DNA of 64,000 bases from Bacillota bacterium (GCA_030024085.1 JASEJE010000017.1:1-64000), one strand, 5' to 3'. Positions 25,456-34,896 are shown, counted from the stretch's first letter. Notes: generated from the sequence alone by a model not told the origin. Numbers and translations are program-made.

Positions 25456-25505
25456 ACGAGACGAGACGAGACGAGACGAGACGACACGAGACGAGATGAG
25501 ACGAG
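25456..25505. repeat. Ten-copy ACGAG pentanucleotide array
   Basis: Ten consecutive five-base units, eight of them exact (one ACGAC, one ATGAG). It lies just past the 3' end of the decayed DUF421 gene. A five-base period shifts the frame with each added or lost unit, so it would act as a phase-variation tract if transcribed in a gene. Just beyond, 25260-25295 contains repeated GCCCGGCC. Confidence 0.8.
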
Positions 25506-25887
25506 GCGGGGGGGAGGCGCAGGCGTGCCATCAGATCGTCAAGGGTGAGGCTGGCGCGCCGGAGGTTATTCTCGAGGACCTTGCCGTTCTCGACAAGCGT
25601 GACGGACGACCCCACGAGGAGTTTGCGGAGCCCGCTCCACCGTACCGCAACTCCCGAGGTGAGAGACGCGAGAACCGCGAATGTCAGCAGGGTGACGAAT
25701 GTATTGCGCACGTTGAGCTCGGTGTTGTATGCCACAGAGCTGCAGCTATGGAGCCAAGCGCGATTCGTGAGGCGAGGCTGAGGTGTGACGTCGGCCATAT
25801 AGTGTGGCGGCCGGCGATGTGAGTCGCCAGAATGAGGGCGAAGAATGCGATGGCCGAACGGGCTACTGATACGGCGAGAGGCTGCAC
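25500..25887 (-). pseudogene. DUF421 (YetF-like) membrane protein, frameshifted
   Basis: The start GTG at 25887 behind GGAGGT is preserved. Frame one encodes VARSAIAFFALILATHIAG and SRIALGSIAAAL, the N-terminal membrane part. Near 25735 the frame shifts, and NTELNVRNTFVTLLTFAVL, WSGLRKLLVGSSVTLVENG and VLENNLRRASLTLDDLMARLR follow, which is the DUF421 C-terminal domain. The final ~50 residues of a normal protein are lost, and the reading frame runs into the ACGAG array. A shorter remnant of the same gene lies at 3081-3230. Confidence 0.75.
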
Positions 25888-26005
25888 GGCGACCTCCGGA
25901 GGCCGACGGTGAGTCTTGCGTTGCTTAGGGTCTCCAGGAGTCAGCCGGCCCTATGCACGCTGCCTGTGCCTGAAGGCGACAGCCCTGTGCCGTGTCTGCT
26001 GCGGC

Positions 26006-26284
26006 CTACTGGTCGGCCGCGATAGTGATCTCGAAAACGTGCTTCTCGGCATCGAAGCCGCAAGCTTTCACAATGCCCGATACGGGCGAGAGCACGCGGC
26101 CGTCGAAGTCGGGCGCAAGCCCGAGGTCCTGGCCCCGGCGAACGCGGTCGCCGGGGCCTACGGACGTTCCTCCCGTGGCTTCTATGGTCACCGTGACGAT
26201 GCGGGGGCCGCACCGCGGACGCGGACTACCCTCAGGCCCTCCGCCCTGGGCCTCTCGTGCTTGGTGCGTGTTCCCTGGCGTCAT
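26006..26284 (-). CDS. Small barrel-sandwich-hybrid (RnfC/lipoyl-like) protein
   Basis: A 92-residue protein from the ATG at 26284, preceded by GGGAGG. After a short Gly/Pro/Arg-rich N-terminus, the sequence VGPGDRVRRGQDLG followed by GRVLSPVSGIVKAC and HVFEITI matches the biotinyl/lipoyl-like barrel seen at the N-terminus of RnfC and in efflux adaptors. No lysine sits at the usual lipoylation turn. RnfC itself is absent. The partner is unknown. The gap 26285-26510 contains low-complexity GC-rich DNA only. Confidence 0.5.
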   Translation of the reverse strand: MTPGNTHQAREAQGGGPEGSPRPRCGPRIVTVTIEATGGTSVGPGDRVRRGQDLGLAPDFDGRVLSPVSGIVKACGFDAEKHVFEITIAADQ

Positions 26285-26510
26285 CCTGATCGAACCTCCC
26301 AGGATCGATCCCCCGGGGCTGCGCCCCGCAGCGTCACGCCTCTCGTCAGTCCCCGTAGAAGGCTCCTTCCTCGCACAAGGCTGCTTCCCCACGGGAGGCG
26401 CAGCTTCTGGGGGACGACTGCCTCCCGGTGGAGCGGCACCTTGTTGTGGATGGACGCTTCATCGCGGAAGACCGCCCCCACGCGGACAAGTGCTTCCGCA
26501 GGGAGAAACG

Positions 26511-27917
26511 CTACCTGCCGGCCGCCGGCGCAAAGCCGATCGCCGCGGTCTCTGCGATCTTGCCCGCGATCTGGGTGTTGTCCATGGTCCCAGAGAACTT
26601 GTCCGCGCCCGGGCCGAACGCGTACAGCGGGACCGGGTTGCCGGTGTGGCCGCCGGTAGGGCTCTTGAGCTGGACCTGTGGCGACACTATCCCCATGTTC
26701 AGCCGTGCCGCCAGGACCGCACCCACTGCGTACCCCACTTTGTACGACGCCTCGCTGCTCATCGACTGGACAAGCTGGACTTCGTCGTCGCGGAGGTCCT
26801 TTACCCCCGCGAACTCCTCGAACACCTTGCGGATGCTCTCGGGGGCGAACTTGCCGTCGGCGCCCTTCTCGAGCTTCAGGGCCATGAACTCCGGCGACAC
26901 CTTGATGGCGCGCAGGAGGTCGTAGTCGAGAGGCTCCGTGACGGAGAATCCCATGGTGTCGTGGTCCGCCGTGACTATCACAAGCGTATCGCCGGACGCC
27001 TTCGCGAACTCGTACAGGAGCCCGACGGCGCGCGCGAAGTCGTCTGTCTCCGCCACCACGCCCGCTGCGTCGCCGGCGTGCGCGGCGTGGTCGATGCGCG
27101 AGCCCTCAACCATGAGGAAGAACCCGTCCTTCGTGCCCTTTAAGACCTCCAGGGCCTTCGCGGTCATGTCGGCAAGCGATGGCTCGGCGGTCCCGAGGTA
27201 GGCGCGGTCCTTCTGGTAGTTCATGTACGACTTGTGGAAAAGGCCGAGCACCCTGGCGCCTTTCGCGACTGCAAGCTCGTCCTTCGTTGTCGCGACGGCG
27301 TAACCCTTGGCCGCCGCTTCCGCCATGATGTCGCGGCCATCCTTGCGCTTGCCGTCGCCCTTTCCGGACGGCAGGAACTGGTCGCGCCCGCCGCCGAGGA
27401 GCACGTCGATTCCCGCATCAAAGAGCTGGCCCGCGATCTCCTCGGAGCCGCCGCGCGTGCCCCAGTGCGCCCCGAAGGCGGCTGGGGTCGCGTCGTAGAT
27501 GGTGTTCGTGACCACGAGTCCCGTGGCCTTGCCGGCCTTCTGCATGGCCTCGAGGATGGTGGGGAGCACGGTGCCGTCGGGGAGGACGGAGATCATGCCG
27601 TTGTTGGTCTTGTGGCCGGTGGCGATGGCCGTGGCCGCCGCAGCGGAGTCGGTCACCAGGTTATCAAGGGCATACGTGGTGACGATGGCGGCGTTCGGAA
27701 ACGTCTCGAACGCGAACTTGCCCTCCGGCCCGAGGAGCACGTTTCTCGCAAGCTGCAGTGCGCCGAAGCCCATCCCGTCGCCGATGCACAGGATGACGTT
27801 CTTCGCGCGCGCCGGCTCGGACCCCGCAGCCGACCCCGAGGCGGCGAGGGCAACGGAGCTGAGCAGCACAACCAGCATCACCGTCACGAGCAACCGCACG
27901 AGACCACGTTTTCTCAC
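26511..27917 (-). CDS. phoA: Alkaline phosphatase
   Basis: The GTG start at 27917 lies behind AGGAGGTG; the protein has 468 residues and begins with a signal peptide (LLVTVMLVVLLSSVALAA). Family motifs are NVILCIGDGMG (first metal aspartate), VTDSAAAATAIATG (phosphorylated serine), MVEGSRIDHAAHAGD, VTADHDTMGF and GGHTG (metal ligands). It is a secreted or membrane-bound phosphomonoesterase that releases phosphate outside the cell. No Pho box can be recognised. It stands alone; upstream DNA to 28477 lacks genes. Substrate range beyond phosphomonoesters is unknown. Confidence 0.92.
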   Translation of the reverse strand: MRKRGLVRLLVTVMLVVLLSSVALAASGSAAGSEPARAKNVILCIGDGMGFGALQLARNVLLGPEGKFAFETFPNAAIVTTYALDNLVTDSAAAATAIATGHKTNNGMISVLPDGTVLPTILEAMQKAGKATGLVVTNTIYDATPAAFGAHWGTRGGSEEIAGQLFDAGIDVLLGGGRDQFLPSGKGDGKRKDGRDIMAEAAAKGYAVATTKDELAVAKGARVLGLFHKSYMNYQKDRAYLGTAEPSLADMTAKALEVLKGTKDGFFLMVEGSRIDHAAHAGDAAGVVAETDDFARAVGLLYEFAKASGDTLVIVTADHDTMGFSVTEPLDYDLLRAIKVSPEFMALKLEKGADGKFAPESIRKVFEEFAGVKDLRDDEVQLVQSMSSEASYKVGYAVGAVLAARLNMGIVSPQVQLKSPTGGHTGNPVPLYAFGPGADKFSGTMDNTQIAGKIAETAAIGFAPAAGR

Positions 27918-28477
27918 GGGGAGACACCTCCTGTCAGTCTTGTACCGCCGCTGCTTGGCAGACTGGCGGCGCACTAGAGAACATTCGCCACGCATGGCCG
28001 CGTTCCTTCAGAATACGGCACAGGGCGAGCAGAAGACAGCGTAGGACGAACAGAAGACGGCAGAGGACGAGCGGAAGACGGCAGAGGACCAGCAAACGGC
28101 GCGGCAGAGGAAAAGACCGCTCCGGACAGGAATTTCGGACCTGGTTGTCCAAGTAAGAGAAAGCGCCGCAGACCGCTGACGCAGATTGGGTGCCACGGAA
28201 TCAGACCGGACCCATTCAATTCGAAGGGAGTACATGGCACGGCAACTGATAAGCCGGGCGCAACTGAGAAGCCGGGCGCGGAATCTCCACCTACAACCTA
28301 CAGGATACTCGAATCGTCTGAGCTGCACAGGATGGCTGAGCTTCACCACGCCGTGTACGTGATGAGCATGGAACGGACGGCCCGGTGGTACGCTCTCCCG
28401 CATCGCGACGAACTGGAACGATCTCTTCGTGGCGGTGGGACAGCCAGGCGGGATGGGACGAAAGGAGCGGATCGGAT
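27918..28477. other. Gene-free stretch with short tandem repeats
   Basis: No gene is supported. At 28031-28093 three units of 21 bases (AGAAGACGGCAGAGGACGAGC type) stand in tandem, with a partial fourth unit. At about 28240-28276 an 18-base unit with AAGCCGGGCGC is repeated twice. These tracts sit between the divergent alkaline phosphatase and isomerase genes. Confidence 0.5.
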
Positions 28478-29407
28478 GTGGAAGGGTCAATGTACGGGTA
28501 CATGAAGGTTGGGATCATCCATTTCATGGCCTATCCCCACGTGATGCGGGGTGAGGGGCCGATCCTGGAGACGCTGGCGAGAATTGCTGAGGACGATTAC
28601 TTCAGCGCGGTCGAAGTCACCTGGATGAAGGACCCGGAGGTGCGCAGGCAGGCGCGGGACCTGCTCGAGGCGGCGCACATGACTGTGGCGTACGGTGGAC
28701 AGCCGAGGACGCTCACCACGGGCCTCGACCCGAACTCGCTGGACGACGGGGAGCGGGCGAAGGCGGTGGCCACGCTCAAGGAGGGCATCGACGAGGCGTA
28801 TGAGCTTGGCGCCGTGGGGTTCGCCTTTCTAGCGGGCCGGTACCCCGGGAAGGCCCGCGAGGAGGAAGCGTGCCAGGCGCTGGAGGACTCGGCGCGGCAA
28901 CTATGCGCGCACGCGAAGGCCCGGGGCGGCATGCCTGTGGTGCTCGAGATCTTCGACCGCGACGTGGAGAAGAAATCGCTCGTCGGTCCGAATGACATCG
29001 CCCTTCGGATCGTCCAAAATGTGCGGAAGGACTGCGACAACTTCGGCCTCCTCGTGGACCTCAGTCACCTGCCGCTCCTCGGCCAGACTCCAGAGGAGGC
29101 TCTCGTGCCGGTCAAAGACTACCTCATGCACGTGCACATCGGAAACGCCGTGGTGGGGGACAGATCGCACGCGGCGTACGGAGATGCGCACCCGCGCTTT
29201 GGCATCAAGGGCGGGGCCAACGACGTGGACGAGCTGGTCCACTTTCTTAGGGTGCTTTTCGATATCGGCTACCTCGGGGAGGGTATCCCGCCGCGTCTCG
29301 TGAGCTTTGAGGTGAAGCCGCTGCCCCGGGAGGCGCCCGAGATAGTGATCGCTAACGCGAAGCGCACGCTGAACGAGGCATGGGCAAGGCTCGGGGTCGC
29401 AGGCTGA
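28478..29407 (+). CDS. Sugar phosphate isomerase/epimerase-like TIM-barrel protein
   Basis: GTG at 28478, ten bases behind AAAGGAG, or the ATG at 28490 could start it; about 309 or 305 residues. The pattern is that of AP-endonuclease-2/xylose-isomerase-like TIM barrels: IIHFMAYPHV at the first strand, AVEVTWM, GAVGFAFLAG, PVVLEIFDRD (metal glutamate), FGLLVDLSHLPLLG (metal D and H), YLMHVHIGNAV (H.H) and VSFEVKPL (final glutamate). It should act on a sugar or sugar phosphate. It precedes an ABC exporter by 65 bases, but a functional link is unclear. Confidence 0.75.
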   Translation: MEGSMYGYMKVGIIHFMAYPHVMRGEGPILETLARIAEDDYFSAVEVTWMKDPEVRRQARDLLEAAHMTVAYGGQPRTLTTGLDPNSLDDGERAKAVATLKEGIDEAYELGAVGFAFLAGRYPGKAREEEACQALEDSARQLCAHAKARGGMPVVLEIFDRDVEKKSLVGPNDIALRIVQNVRKDCDNFGLLVDLSHLPLLGQTPEEALVPVKDYLMHVHIGNAVVGDRSHAAYGDAHPRFGIKGGANDVDELVHFLRVLFDIGYLGEGIPPRLVSFEVKPLPREAPEIVIANAKRTLNEAWARLGVAG

Positions 29408-29472
29408 TCCAGCCGGGCGGCGCCGTCGGTGTCTGGCTACGGGCGTGGCCGCGCGGAAATGGGGGAGGACTC

Positions 29473-30285
29473 ATGCAAGACGAGGTAGCAGTGAGGGTTC
29501 AGGACCTCGTAGTACAGTACGGGTCCACGGTCGCCGTGAACGGGCTTTCGTTCAAGGTGAGGCGCGGCGAGATATACGGGCTTCTCGGCCCGAACGGCGC
29601 AGGCAAGAGCAGCACCATCAAGACGCTCGTAGGGCTTGTCGAGCCGAAGGCTGGGGAGGTGGAGGTGTTCGGGCGTTCCCGTGAGGATGAGATGGCCGTC
29701 AAGAGCCTCATCGGATATGTGCCGGAGGACGTCCTCCTTTTCGACTCCCTGACGCCAAGGGAGTTCCTGGAGTTCGTCGCGTCTGTGCGGCGCCTTGCGG
29801 CCGACGAGGCAAACGGCAGGATCCTGCAGATGGTGAAGGCGTTCAGGATGGAATCATACTTCGATTCGCCCATCGCCACGCTTTCGCTGGGGACCAAGCA
29901 GAAAGTCGCCGTCATGGCGGCCCTCTTGCACGATCCTCCGCTCCTCATACTCGACGAGCCGCTGAACGGCCTCGATGCGCGCACATCGCGCATCCTCAAG
30001 GAGCTTGTAAGCCTTCACGTGCGTAAGGGCGGGGCGGCCATCTTCTGCACGCACGTCATGGAAGTGGCGGAGCGCCTGTGCACGCGGGTAGGTATCGTGA
30101 ACCACGGCCGCATGGTAGGGGAGGGGACCATCGAGGAACTGCGGGCGCTTGTCCACGCTGATGAATCGCTCGAGAACATCTTCCTCAAGGTGACCGCCGA
30201 GGAGGCGGGCATCGAGGAGACCATAAAGGCGCTGGAGGGTGAGGGCAATGGGGAGAACGGCACGAACGGCGAGAACGCTCGCTGA
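29473..30285 (+). CDS. ABC-2 exporter ATP-binding protein
   Basis: The protein has 270 residues from the ATG behind GGGGGAGG. Walker A is GPNGAGKSS, the Q-loop region is IGYVPED, the signature is LSLGTKQK (shifted from LSGGQ, as in many exporter ATPases), Walker B is LLILDEPLNGLD and the H-loop is IFCTHVMEVAE. The C-terminus ends in a Gly/Asn/Glu-rich tail (GEGNGENGTNGENAR). The permease gene overlaps its end by 38 bases, so the two are translated together. Confidence 0.88.
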   Translation: MQDEVAVRVQDLVVQYGSTVAVNGLSFKVRRGEIYGLLGPNGAGKSSTIKTLVGLVEPKAGEVEVFGRSREDEMAVKSLIGYVPEDVLLFDSLTPREFLEFVASVRRLAADEANGRILQMVKAFRMESYFDSPIATLSLGTKQKVAVMAALLHDPPLLILDEPLNGLDARTSRILKELVSLHVRKGGAAIFCTHVMEVAERLCTRVGIVNHGRMVGEGTIEELRALVHADESLENIFLKVTAEEAGIEETIKALEGEGNGENGTNGENAR

Positions 30286-31921
30286 CCTCTGGCGCATATC
30301 GGCGCTTGTTTACAGGGAGGCGATGTTTCAGAGCTTTTACGTTCTGAAACGCGGTGGCCATCTCCCTGAGACGAAGTCGCCCGGCCAGTTCAAGAAGTTC
30401 ATGAACCAGAGCGCCTGGGTGATGAAGGGGCTCATCGGCGTCTTCCTGGGCGGCACGGCGGTGGGCGCGGCCTTCGGGGCGGCGAACGCCTCCTTCCCCG
30501 GCGTGAGCCCGGCGGCCGGCATGGCCGTCGTTGCCGGCATGTTCATCTTCGCTGTGGTGTTCATCATCACTGTCATGGCCCTGGACATGGTGACGGGGTT
30601 CGTCTCGGCGAAAGCCGTGCAGACGCTGGTGCTGCTGCCGCTCACCCGGAAGGAGGTCGCCACCGCCAGCCTTCTCGGATTCCTTCGGATCTTTGACGCC
30701 CCGCTCATCGTGGGGCTGGTGGCGTTCGCCGTCTCGCATCTCGTTCTCACGCGCTCCGTCGCCGGGGCGCTCGCTTACCTCGTGGGCGTTGCGACGGCAG
30801 AGGCGTTCGCGGTGATCCTCGCGCTGGCGCTCGCCGAGCTCTTCTACACGAAGGTGATCAACCAGACAGGCTCGGGACTAAAGAGCGTGGCCAGGGTGCT
30901 GTATCTCATCTTCTCCATCATGCCTGGTATCGGCATGTTCTTGCTCTTCAACTACCAGGCCAGCCTGGGAAAGGCGATCCTTGGCGCCATCGCCGCCAAC
31001 CCCAGCCTTGCCGATGTGTTGCGGCTGGTCTATCCGACGTCCTTCGGGTTCCTCGTTGCGGCCGCAACCGGTGCACCCGGCGCGACACGCGCGATGCTCA
31101 TGGCCTCGGGGCTGGCCTCGGCCGCTTACGTCGGGCTTGCAGCCTGGGGCCTCGCGTGGACCGGCTCGCGGCTCAGGGCACGGGCGCTGGGTGGGGTCGT
31201 CGGCACGGGCGGCGGGGCGCAGACGGTTGCGAGGGACTTCAGGGTGAGGCCGGTGGCGCCGTGGCTCGGCGTCCTCATCAAAGACATGCGCCTCGTGTTC
31301 AGGTCGCCATCCGAGGCAGCTCTCCTGCTCATGCCCGCCGGAGCGGTTGTTCCGTGGGCTATCGCGATGGGGTCCCGGGGGCGGCTCGCGATGAGCGCCC
31401 CGTTCCTGGTGGGGTTCGTCGGTTTCCTCGCGGTCACAGCGATGCCCGCGCTGTTCAACGTGGAGGCGGTGGGACAGGCTTATGTCAGAACCCTTCCCGT
31501 GAAACCCAAGTGGAGTCTCAGCGCGAAGGCCGCCGTGGCGAGCACGACCTACGTCGTGTCCGTCATCGTCCTGCTGGTGGTGGCCGCTCTCACCGGGCGG
31601 GCCGAAACGGGTGCGCTGGTGGCGCTCGGCGGATCTGGGGTGCTGCCCACGGCCGCAGCCTCGCTCGTGACCGGGTCCGTGCTGTCGGCGCGGTGGTCGC
31701 GCCTCGGTGGCGGCGGGGGGAGGGTGAGCCCGTTCATGTCCCCCGGGAGCTATCTCAGGGCGCTCGCGGCCGGCGGCCTGATGGTGGCGGTGCCGCCCAT
31801 TGTCGCAGGCATCGGCCCGGCAGTGCTCGGCCTCGGGGGGCTGCCTGTGCATTTCGTCGTCGGCCTCGCAGAGCTCGCGATCGTCGCCGCGGTAGTGCTG
31901 TCCGAACAGCCCGCCGCCTGA
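30248..31921 (+). CDS. ABC-2 exporter permease, large
   Basis: A 557-residue membrane protein starting at the ATG eight bases behind GGAGGG, inside the ATPase gene. About twelve hydrophobic segments are present. The conserved LVLLPLTRKEVATASLLGFLRI stretch, here split around LLPLTRKEV, is typical of large ABC exporter permeases whose coupling helix contacts the ATPase; a second LPVKPKWSLSAK copy occurs in the C-terminal half. The two halves thus look like an internal duplication. Its substrate is unknown. Confidence 0.8.
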   Translation: MGRTARTARTLADLWRISALVYREAMFQSFYVLKRGGHLPETKSPGQFKKFMNQSAWVMKGLIGVFLGGTAVGAAFGAANASFPGVSPAAGMAVVAGMFIFAVVFIITVMALDMVTGFVSAKAVQTLVLLPLTRKEVATASLLGFLRIFDAPLIVGLVAFAVSHLVLTRSVAGALAYLVGVATAEAFAVILALALAELFYTKVINQTGSGLKSVARVLYLIFSIMPGIGMFLLFNYQASLGKAILGAIAANPSLADVLRLVYPTSFGFLVAAATGAPGATRAMLMASGLASAAYVGLAAWGLAWTGSRLRARALGGVVGTGGGAQTVARDFRVRPVAPWLGVLIKDMRLVFRSPSEAALLLMPAGAVVPWAIAMGSRGRLAMSAPFLVGFVGFLAVTAMPALFNVEAVGQAYVRTLPVKPKWSLSAKAAVASTTYVVSVIVLLVVAALTGRAETGALVALGGSGVLPTAAASLVTGSVLSARWSRLGGGGGRVSPFMSPGSYLRALAAGGLMVAVPPIVAGIGPAVLGLGGLPVHFVVGLAELAIVAAVVLSEQPAA

Positions 31922-31938
31922 GTGAGAGTGCAGAAATA

Positions 31939-31955
31939 CTCCCGGCTTTCGGGAG
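31939..31955 (+). terminator. Possible terminator hairpin after the ABC operon
   Basis: CTCCCG, loop GCTTT, CGGGAG, 16 bases after the permease stop. There is no T-run, so termination would need help. The rest up to 32193 contains no gene. Confidence 0.35.
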
Positions 31956-32193
31956 GGGCTGCCGGCGGTTGCACGAGGGGTGTCAAGATTCGGCCACTGG
32001 CCCGGCGGGCCGGATTTTGGCGAAGCGCGCCCCGCTTGGGGCGCCGTCCCCGAGCGCAACACCGGGAACCCGCCAGATGTTGGCAAGCTGGGAGGAACTG
32101 ACGAACTCTCATTTGGAGGCCGACTGGCAGGAATGCTCAAGGATTCCCCTTACACATTGGGGTGCAGGGGCCTGGGCCGTGGGTACGTTATCG

Positions 32194-33429
32194 TCAGGCA
32201 CGGGCTTCGGTCGCCGCGTGCTCGCGGGCGCCGCGCGATGAGACGATCTCCATGGTGTCCCTGGCGATGACGAGTTCCTCGTTGGTGGGCACGACGAGGA
32301 CCCTGACCGCTGACCTCTCTGCCGAGATATCAGCCTCCTTGCCCCTGACGTCGTTCTTTGCCGGGTCGATCCTGACGCCGAGGAACGAGATCCCTTCGCA
32401 CACCCGCTGCCGCAGAAGGGGCGAGTTCTCGCCGATGCCCGCTGTGAAGATGATGACATCCACGCCGTTCATGGCCGCGGCGTAGGCGCCGATGTACTTG
32501 CGGATGCGGTATTCGTAGACGTCGAAAGCGTCCTCCGCGCGCGGGTTACCCTGCGCCATTCCGGCCTCGATCTCCCGCATATCGCTGCTCAGGCCGGAGA
32601 GACCCACGAGACCGCTATGCTTGTTCAGCATGGCGTTGGCCTCGACCAGCGTCAGCTGTTCGCGATCCATTACGAAGAGTATGACGCCGGGGTCCACATC
32701 GCCGCTGCGCGTGCCCATCATCAGGCCCTCGAGCGGCGTGAACCCCATGCTCGTGTCGATGGATTTGCCGCCCTTTATCGCAGCGATGCTCGCTCCGTTG
32801 CCCAGGTGGCAGCTGATGATCTTGAGATCCTCCAGCGGCCGTCCGAGGATCTCCGACGCCCGCCCTGCAACGTACCTGTGGGACGTCCCGTGGAATCCGT
32901 ATCGCCGCACCTTGTGGCGCTGGTAGAGCACGTACGGCACCGGGTACAGGAAAGCACGCCTGGGCATCGTCGAATGGAATGCGGTATCGAACACGGCCAC
33001 CTGCGGCACACCGGGCATCAATTCTTCCGCGGCCGCGATGCCCGTGAGGTTTGGCGGGTTGTGCAGCGGCGCAAGGTCGATACAGTCACGCAGCGCCTTC
33101 TTGACCTCGTCGGTTATGAGGACAGACCCTGTGAACGCCTCGCCACCGTGCACCACACGGTGCCCGACGGCCCCGATCTCGCTGACGTCGCGGATGACGC
33201 CGTGCTCCTGGTGAGTAAGCACCGTGAGGACCTTGCTGATAGCGGTGGTATGGTCGAGGATGGGCCCGATCTGCTTGACGGGTTGCCTCCCCTCGGGCCG
33301 GTGCGTCAGGATCGCATCGTCCGAGCCGATGCGCTCGACGAGGCCCTTTGCCATAACGGATTCGTTGTCCATGTCGAAGAGCTGGTATTTTACTGAAGAG
33401 CTGCCACAGTTGAGGACGAATACTTTCAT
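32194..33429 (-). CDS. ackA: Acetate kinase
   Basis: From the ATG at 33429, seven bases behind GGAGG, the protein has 411 residues, the usual length. Motifs are NCGSSSVKYQLF, VGHRVVHGGE, VFDTAFHSTMP, YGFHGTSHRYV, CHLGNGASIAAI and FTAGIGENSP. It interconverts acetyl phosphate plus ADP with acetate plus ATP, giving substrate-level ATP in acetate-forming fermentation. Phosphotransacetylase is not in the window. The 3-hydroxyacyl-CoA dehydrogenase gene lies 50 bases upstream on the same strand, so the two probably form an operon. Confidence 0.97.
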   Translation of the reverse strand: MKVFVLNCGSSSVKYQLFDMDNESVMAKGLVERIGSDDAILTHRPEGRQPVKQIGPILDHTTAISKVLTVLTHQEHGVIRDVSEIGAVGHRVVHGGEAFTGSVLITDEVKKALRDCIDLAPLHNPPNLTGIAAAEELMPGVPQVAVFDTAFHSTMPRRAFLYPVPYVLYQRHKVRRYGFHGTSHRYVAGRASEILGRPLEDLKIISCHLGNGASIAAIKGGKSIDTSMGFTPLEGLMMGTRSGDVDPGVILFVMDREQLTLVEANAMLNKHSGLVGLSGLSSDMREIEAGMAQGNPRAEDAFDVYEYRIRKYIGAYAAAMNGVDVIIFTAGIGENSPLLRQRVCEGISFLGVRIDPAKNDVRGKEADISAERSAVRVLVVPTNEELVIARDTMEIVSSRGAREHAATEARA

Positions 33430-33478
33430 TGCGCTGCCTCCTGCCCGGTGTCCCGACATGATACCACCATCAATCGAG

Positions 33479-34351
33479 CTATTCGATGAGGTTGCCCTCG
33501 TCATCGTACTTGAAGAATCCCTGCCCGCTCTTGACCCCGAGGTGGCCCGCGCGCACGAGCTTGCGCAGCAGGGGGCACGGCCTGAACTTGAGGTCCCCGA
33601 GGTCGCGGAAGAGTCGCTCCATGAAAGCGAGCACTGTGTCCAGGCCCATGCGATCCGCAAGCTCGAGAGGCCCCTTGCCGAGGTCGAAGCCGAGTTTCAT
33701 CGCTGCGTCGATGCCCTTCGCCGACGCGACGCCCTCCATCAGGGCGTACATGGCCTCGTTAAGGAGCGGGACGATGACCCTCGTGGTAACGAAGCCCGGC
33801 GACTCGTACACCTCGACGCCCGTCTTGTCGAGGCTTGCCACGAACTTGCTGGCTGTGGCGAACGTCTCGTCGGACGTCTTGAGGCCCCGGACGATCTCCA
33901 CCAGCTTGATTCGGGTGACGGGGTTGAGGAAGTGGAGGCCGATGACTCTGTCCGGCCTGCCGGTAGCCGCTGCAAGCTCGGTTATGCTGAGGGTCGAGGT
34001 GTTCGTGGCGAACACGACGTCGTCCGCGCAAAGATTGTCGAGGGTCCGGAAGATCTCCTTCTTGACGTCGGGGTCCTCGACGACCGCCTCGATCACGAGG
34101 TCAGCGGGAGTGATGTTGACGAGTTGCGATGCGGGGCGGATACGGCTGAGGGTGACCTTTTTCTCAGCCTCGGTGATGGCCCATTTCTCGAGCTTCTTGT
34201 TGAGGCTCATCTCAATGCGGCTTCGGGCCTCTCCGATGAGCTCCTCGGTGCGATCCACGAGGATCACGTCGTACCCTTTCTCTGCAACACTTTCTGCGAT
34301 GCCGCAGCCCATTGTACCAGCGCCTACGATGCCGACCTTTCGAATCTCCAC
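33479..34351 (-). CDS. 3-hydroxyacyl-CoA dehydrogenase (3-hydroxybutyryl-CoA dehydrogenase type)
   Basis: The GTG at 34351 behind GGGAGG gives 290 residues, normal for the single-domain-pair enzyme. The NAD-binding fold has VGIVGAGTMGCGIAE, followed by ATNTSTLSITELA and GLHFLNPV with the catalytic histidine. The C-terminal domain has SPGFVTTRVIVPLLNEAM and KSGQGFFKY. It oxidises 3-hydroxyacyl-CoA, or reduces acetoacetyl-CoA in butyrate-type fermentation. Partners (thiolase, crotonase) are not nearby. It precedes acetate kinase. Confidence 0.92.
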   Translation of the reverse strand: MEIRKVGIVGAGTMGCGIAESVAEKGYDVILVDRTEELIGEARSRIEMSLNKKLEKWAITEAEKKVTLSRIRPASQLVNITPADLVIEAVVEDPDVKKEIFRTLDNLCADDVVFATNTSTLSITELAAATGRPDRVIGLHFLNPVTRIKLVEIVRGLKTSDETFATASKFVASLDKTGVEVYESPGFVTTRVIVPLLNEAMYALMEGVASAKGIDAAMKLGFDLGKGPLELADRMGLDTVLAFMERLFRDLGDLKFRPCPLLRKLVRAGHLGVKSGQGFFKYDDEGNLIE

Positions 34352-34896
34352 AGCCCGACGACCTCCCAGGTGCACTGTATCGAGGACTCCATCAAGGGCT
34401 CCGCCGCTGTTTTCGGGTCTTGGCTACCCGTTTCCGGGTCTTCGCTACCACGGTGCCGTGCGCCGCTGTGTGCCGGAGTGCTCCGCGTCGGAACGCGTCT
34501 TGCCGGAACGCCCCGCGCAGGAACGTACCATGGTTTGAGCGTTCCAAGGAGGGAGTCCTCCATAACTCGAGGACAATGTTCGAGGACAATACAGGGTCCC
34601 CGTGGGCACAGCGGACCGGCGAGCCGCCCCGCCTGGGGCACCGTCCGCGGACAGCGATCCCGGCAAGCCTAGCGGAACGGGCCACCAGCGTTACATTCTC
34701 CTGTCGGAACCAAAACCCTCCTACATTTTAGACCCGGGGACCTGGCGGGTCAACCTTTTACGGGGCTTTCGCGTGCAAAATGCCCTGGGGATGGCGTTGC
34801 ACTCAATTCGCCCGGGATGTCGCGCTTGTTTGACAGGGCGGCTCCTGACCCTGGCGGGCCTTGATCTCACGACGTCTCATAGCCTTTCGAGGAGGC
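34352..34896. other. Gene-free stretch before the repeat array
   Basis: No gene is supported. Around 34412-34452 a ~20-base unit (CGGGTCTTGGCTACC, then CGGGTCTTCGCTACC) occurs twice. The remaining sequence has no recognised feature. Confidence 0.45.

Noticed and set aside
31156-32241. Overlapping long plus-strand frame in the ABC permease gene
   Set aside because: Arg/Gly-rich composition typical of a shifted frame in GC-rich DNA; the permease frame has clear membrane helices.
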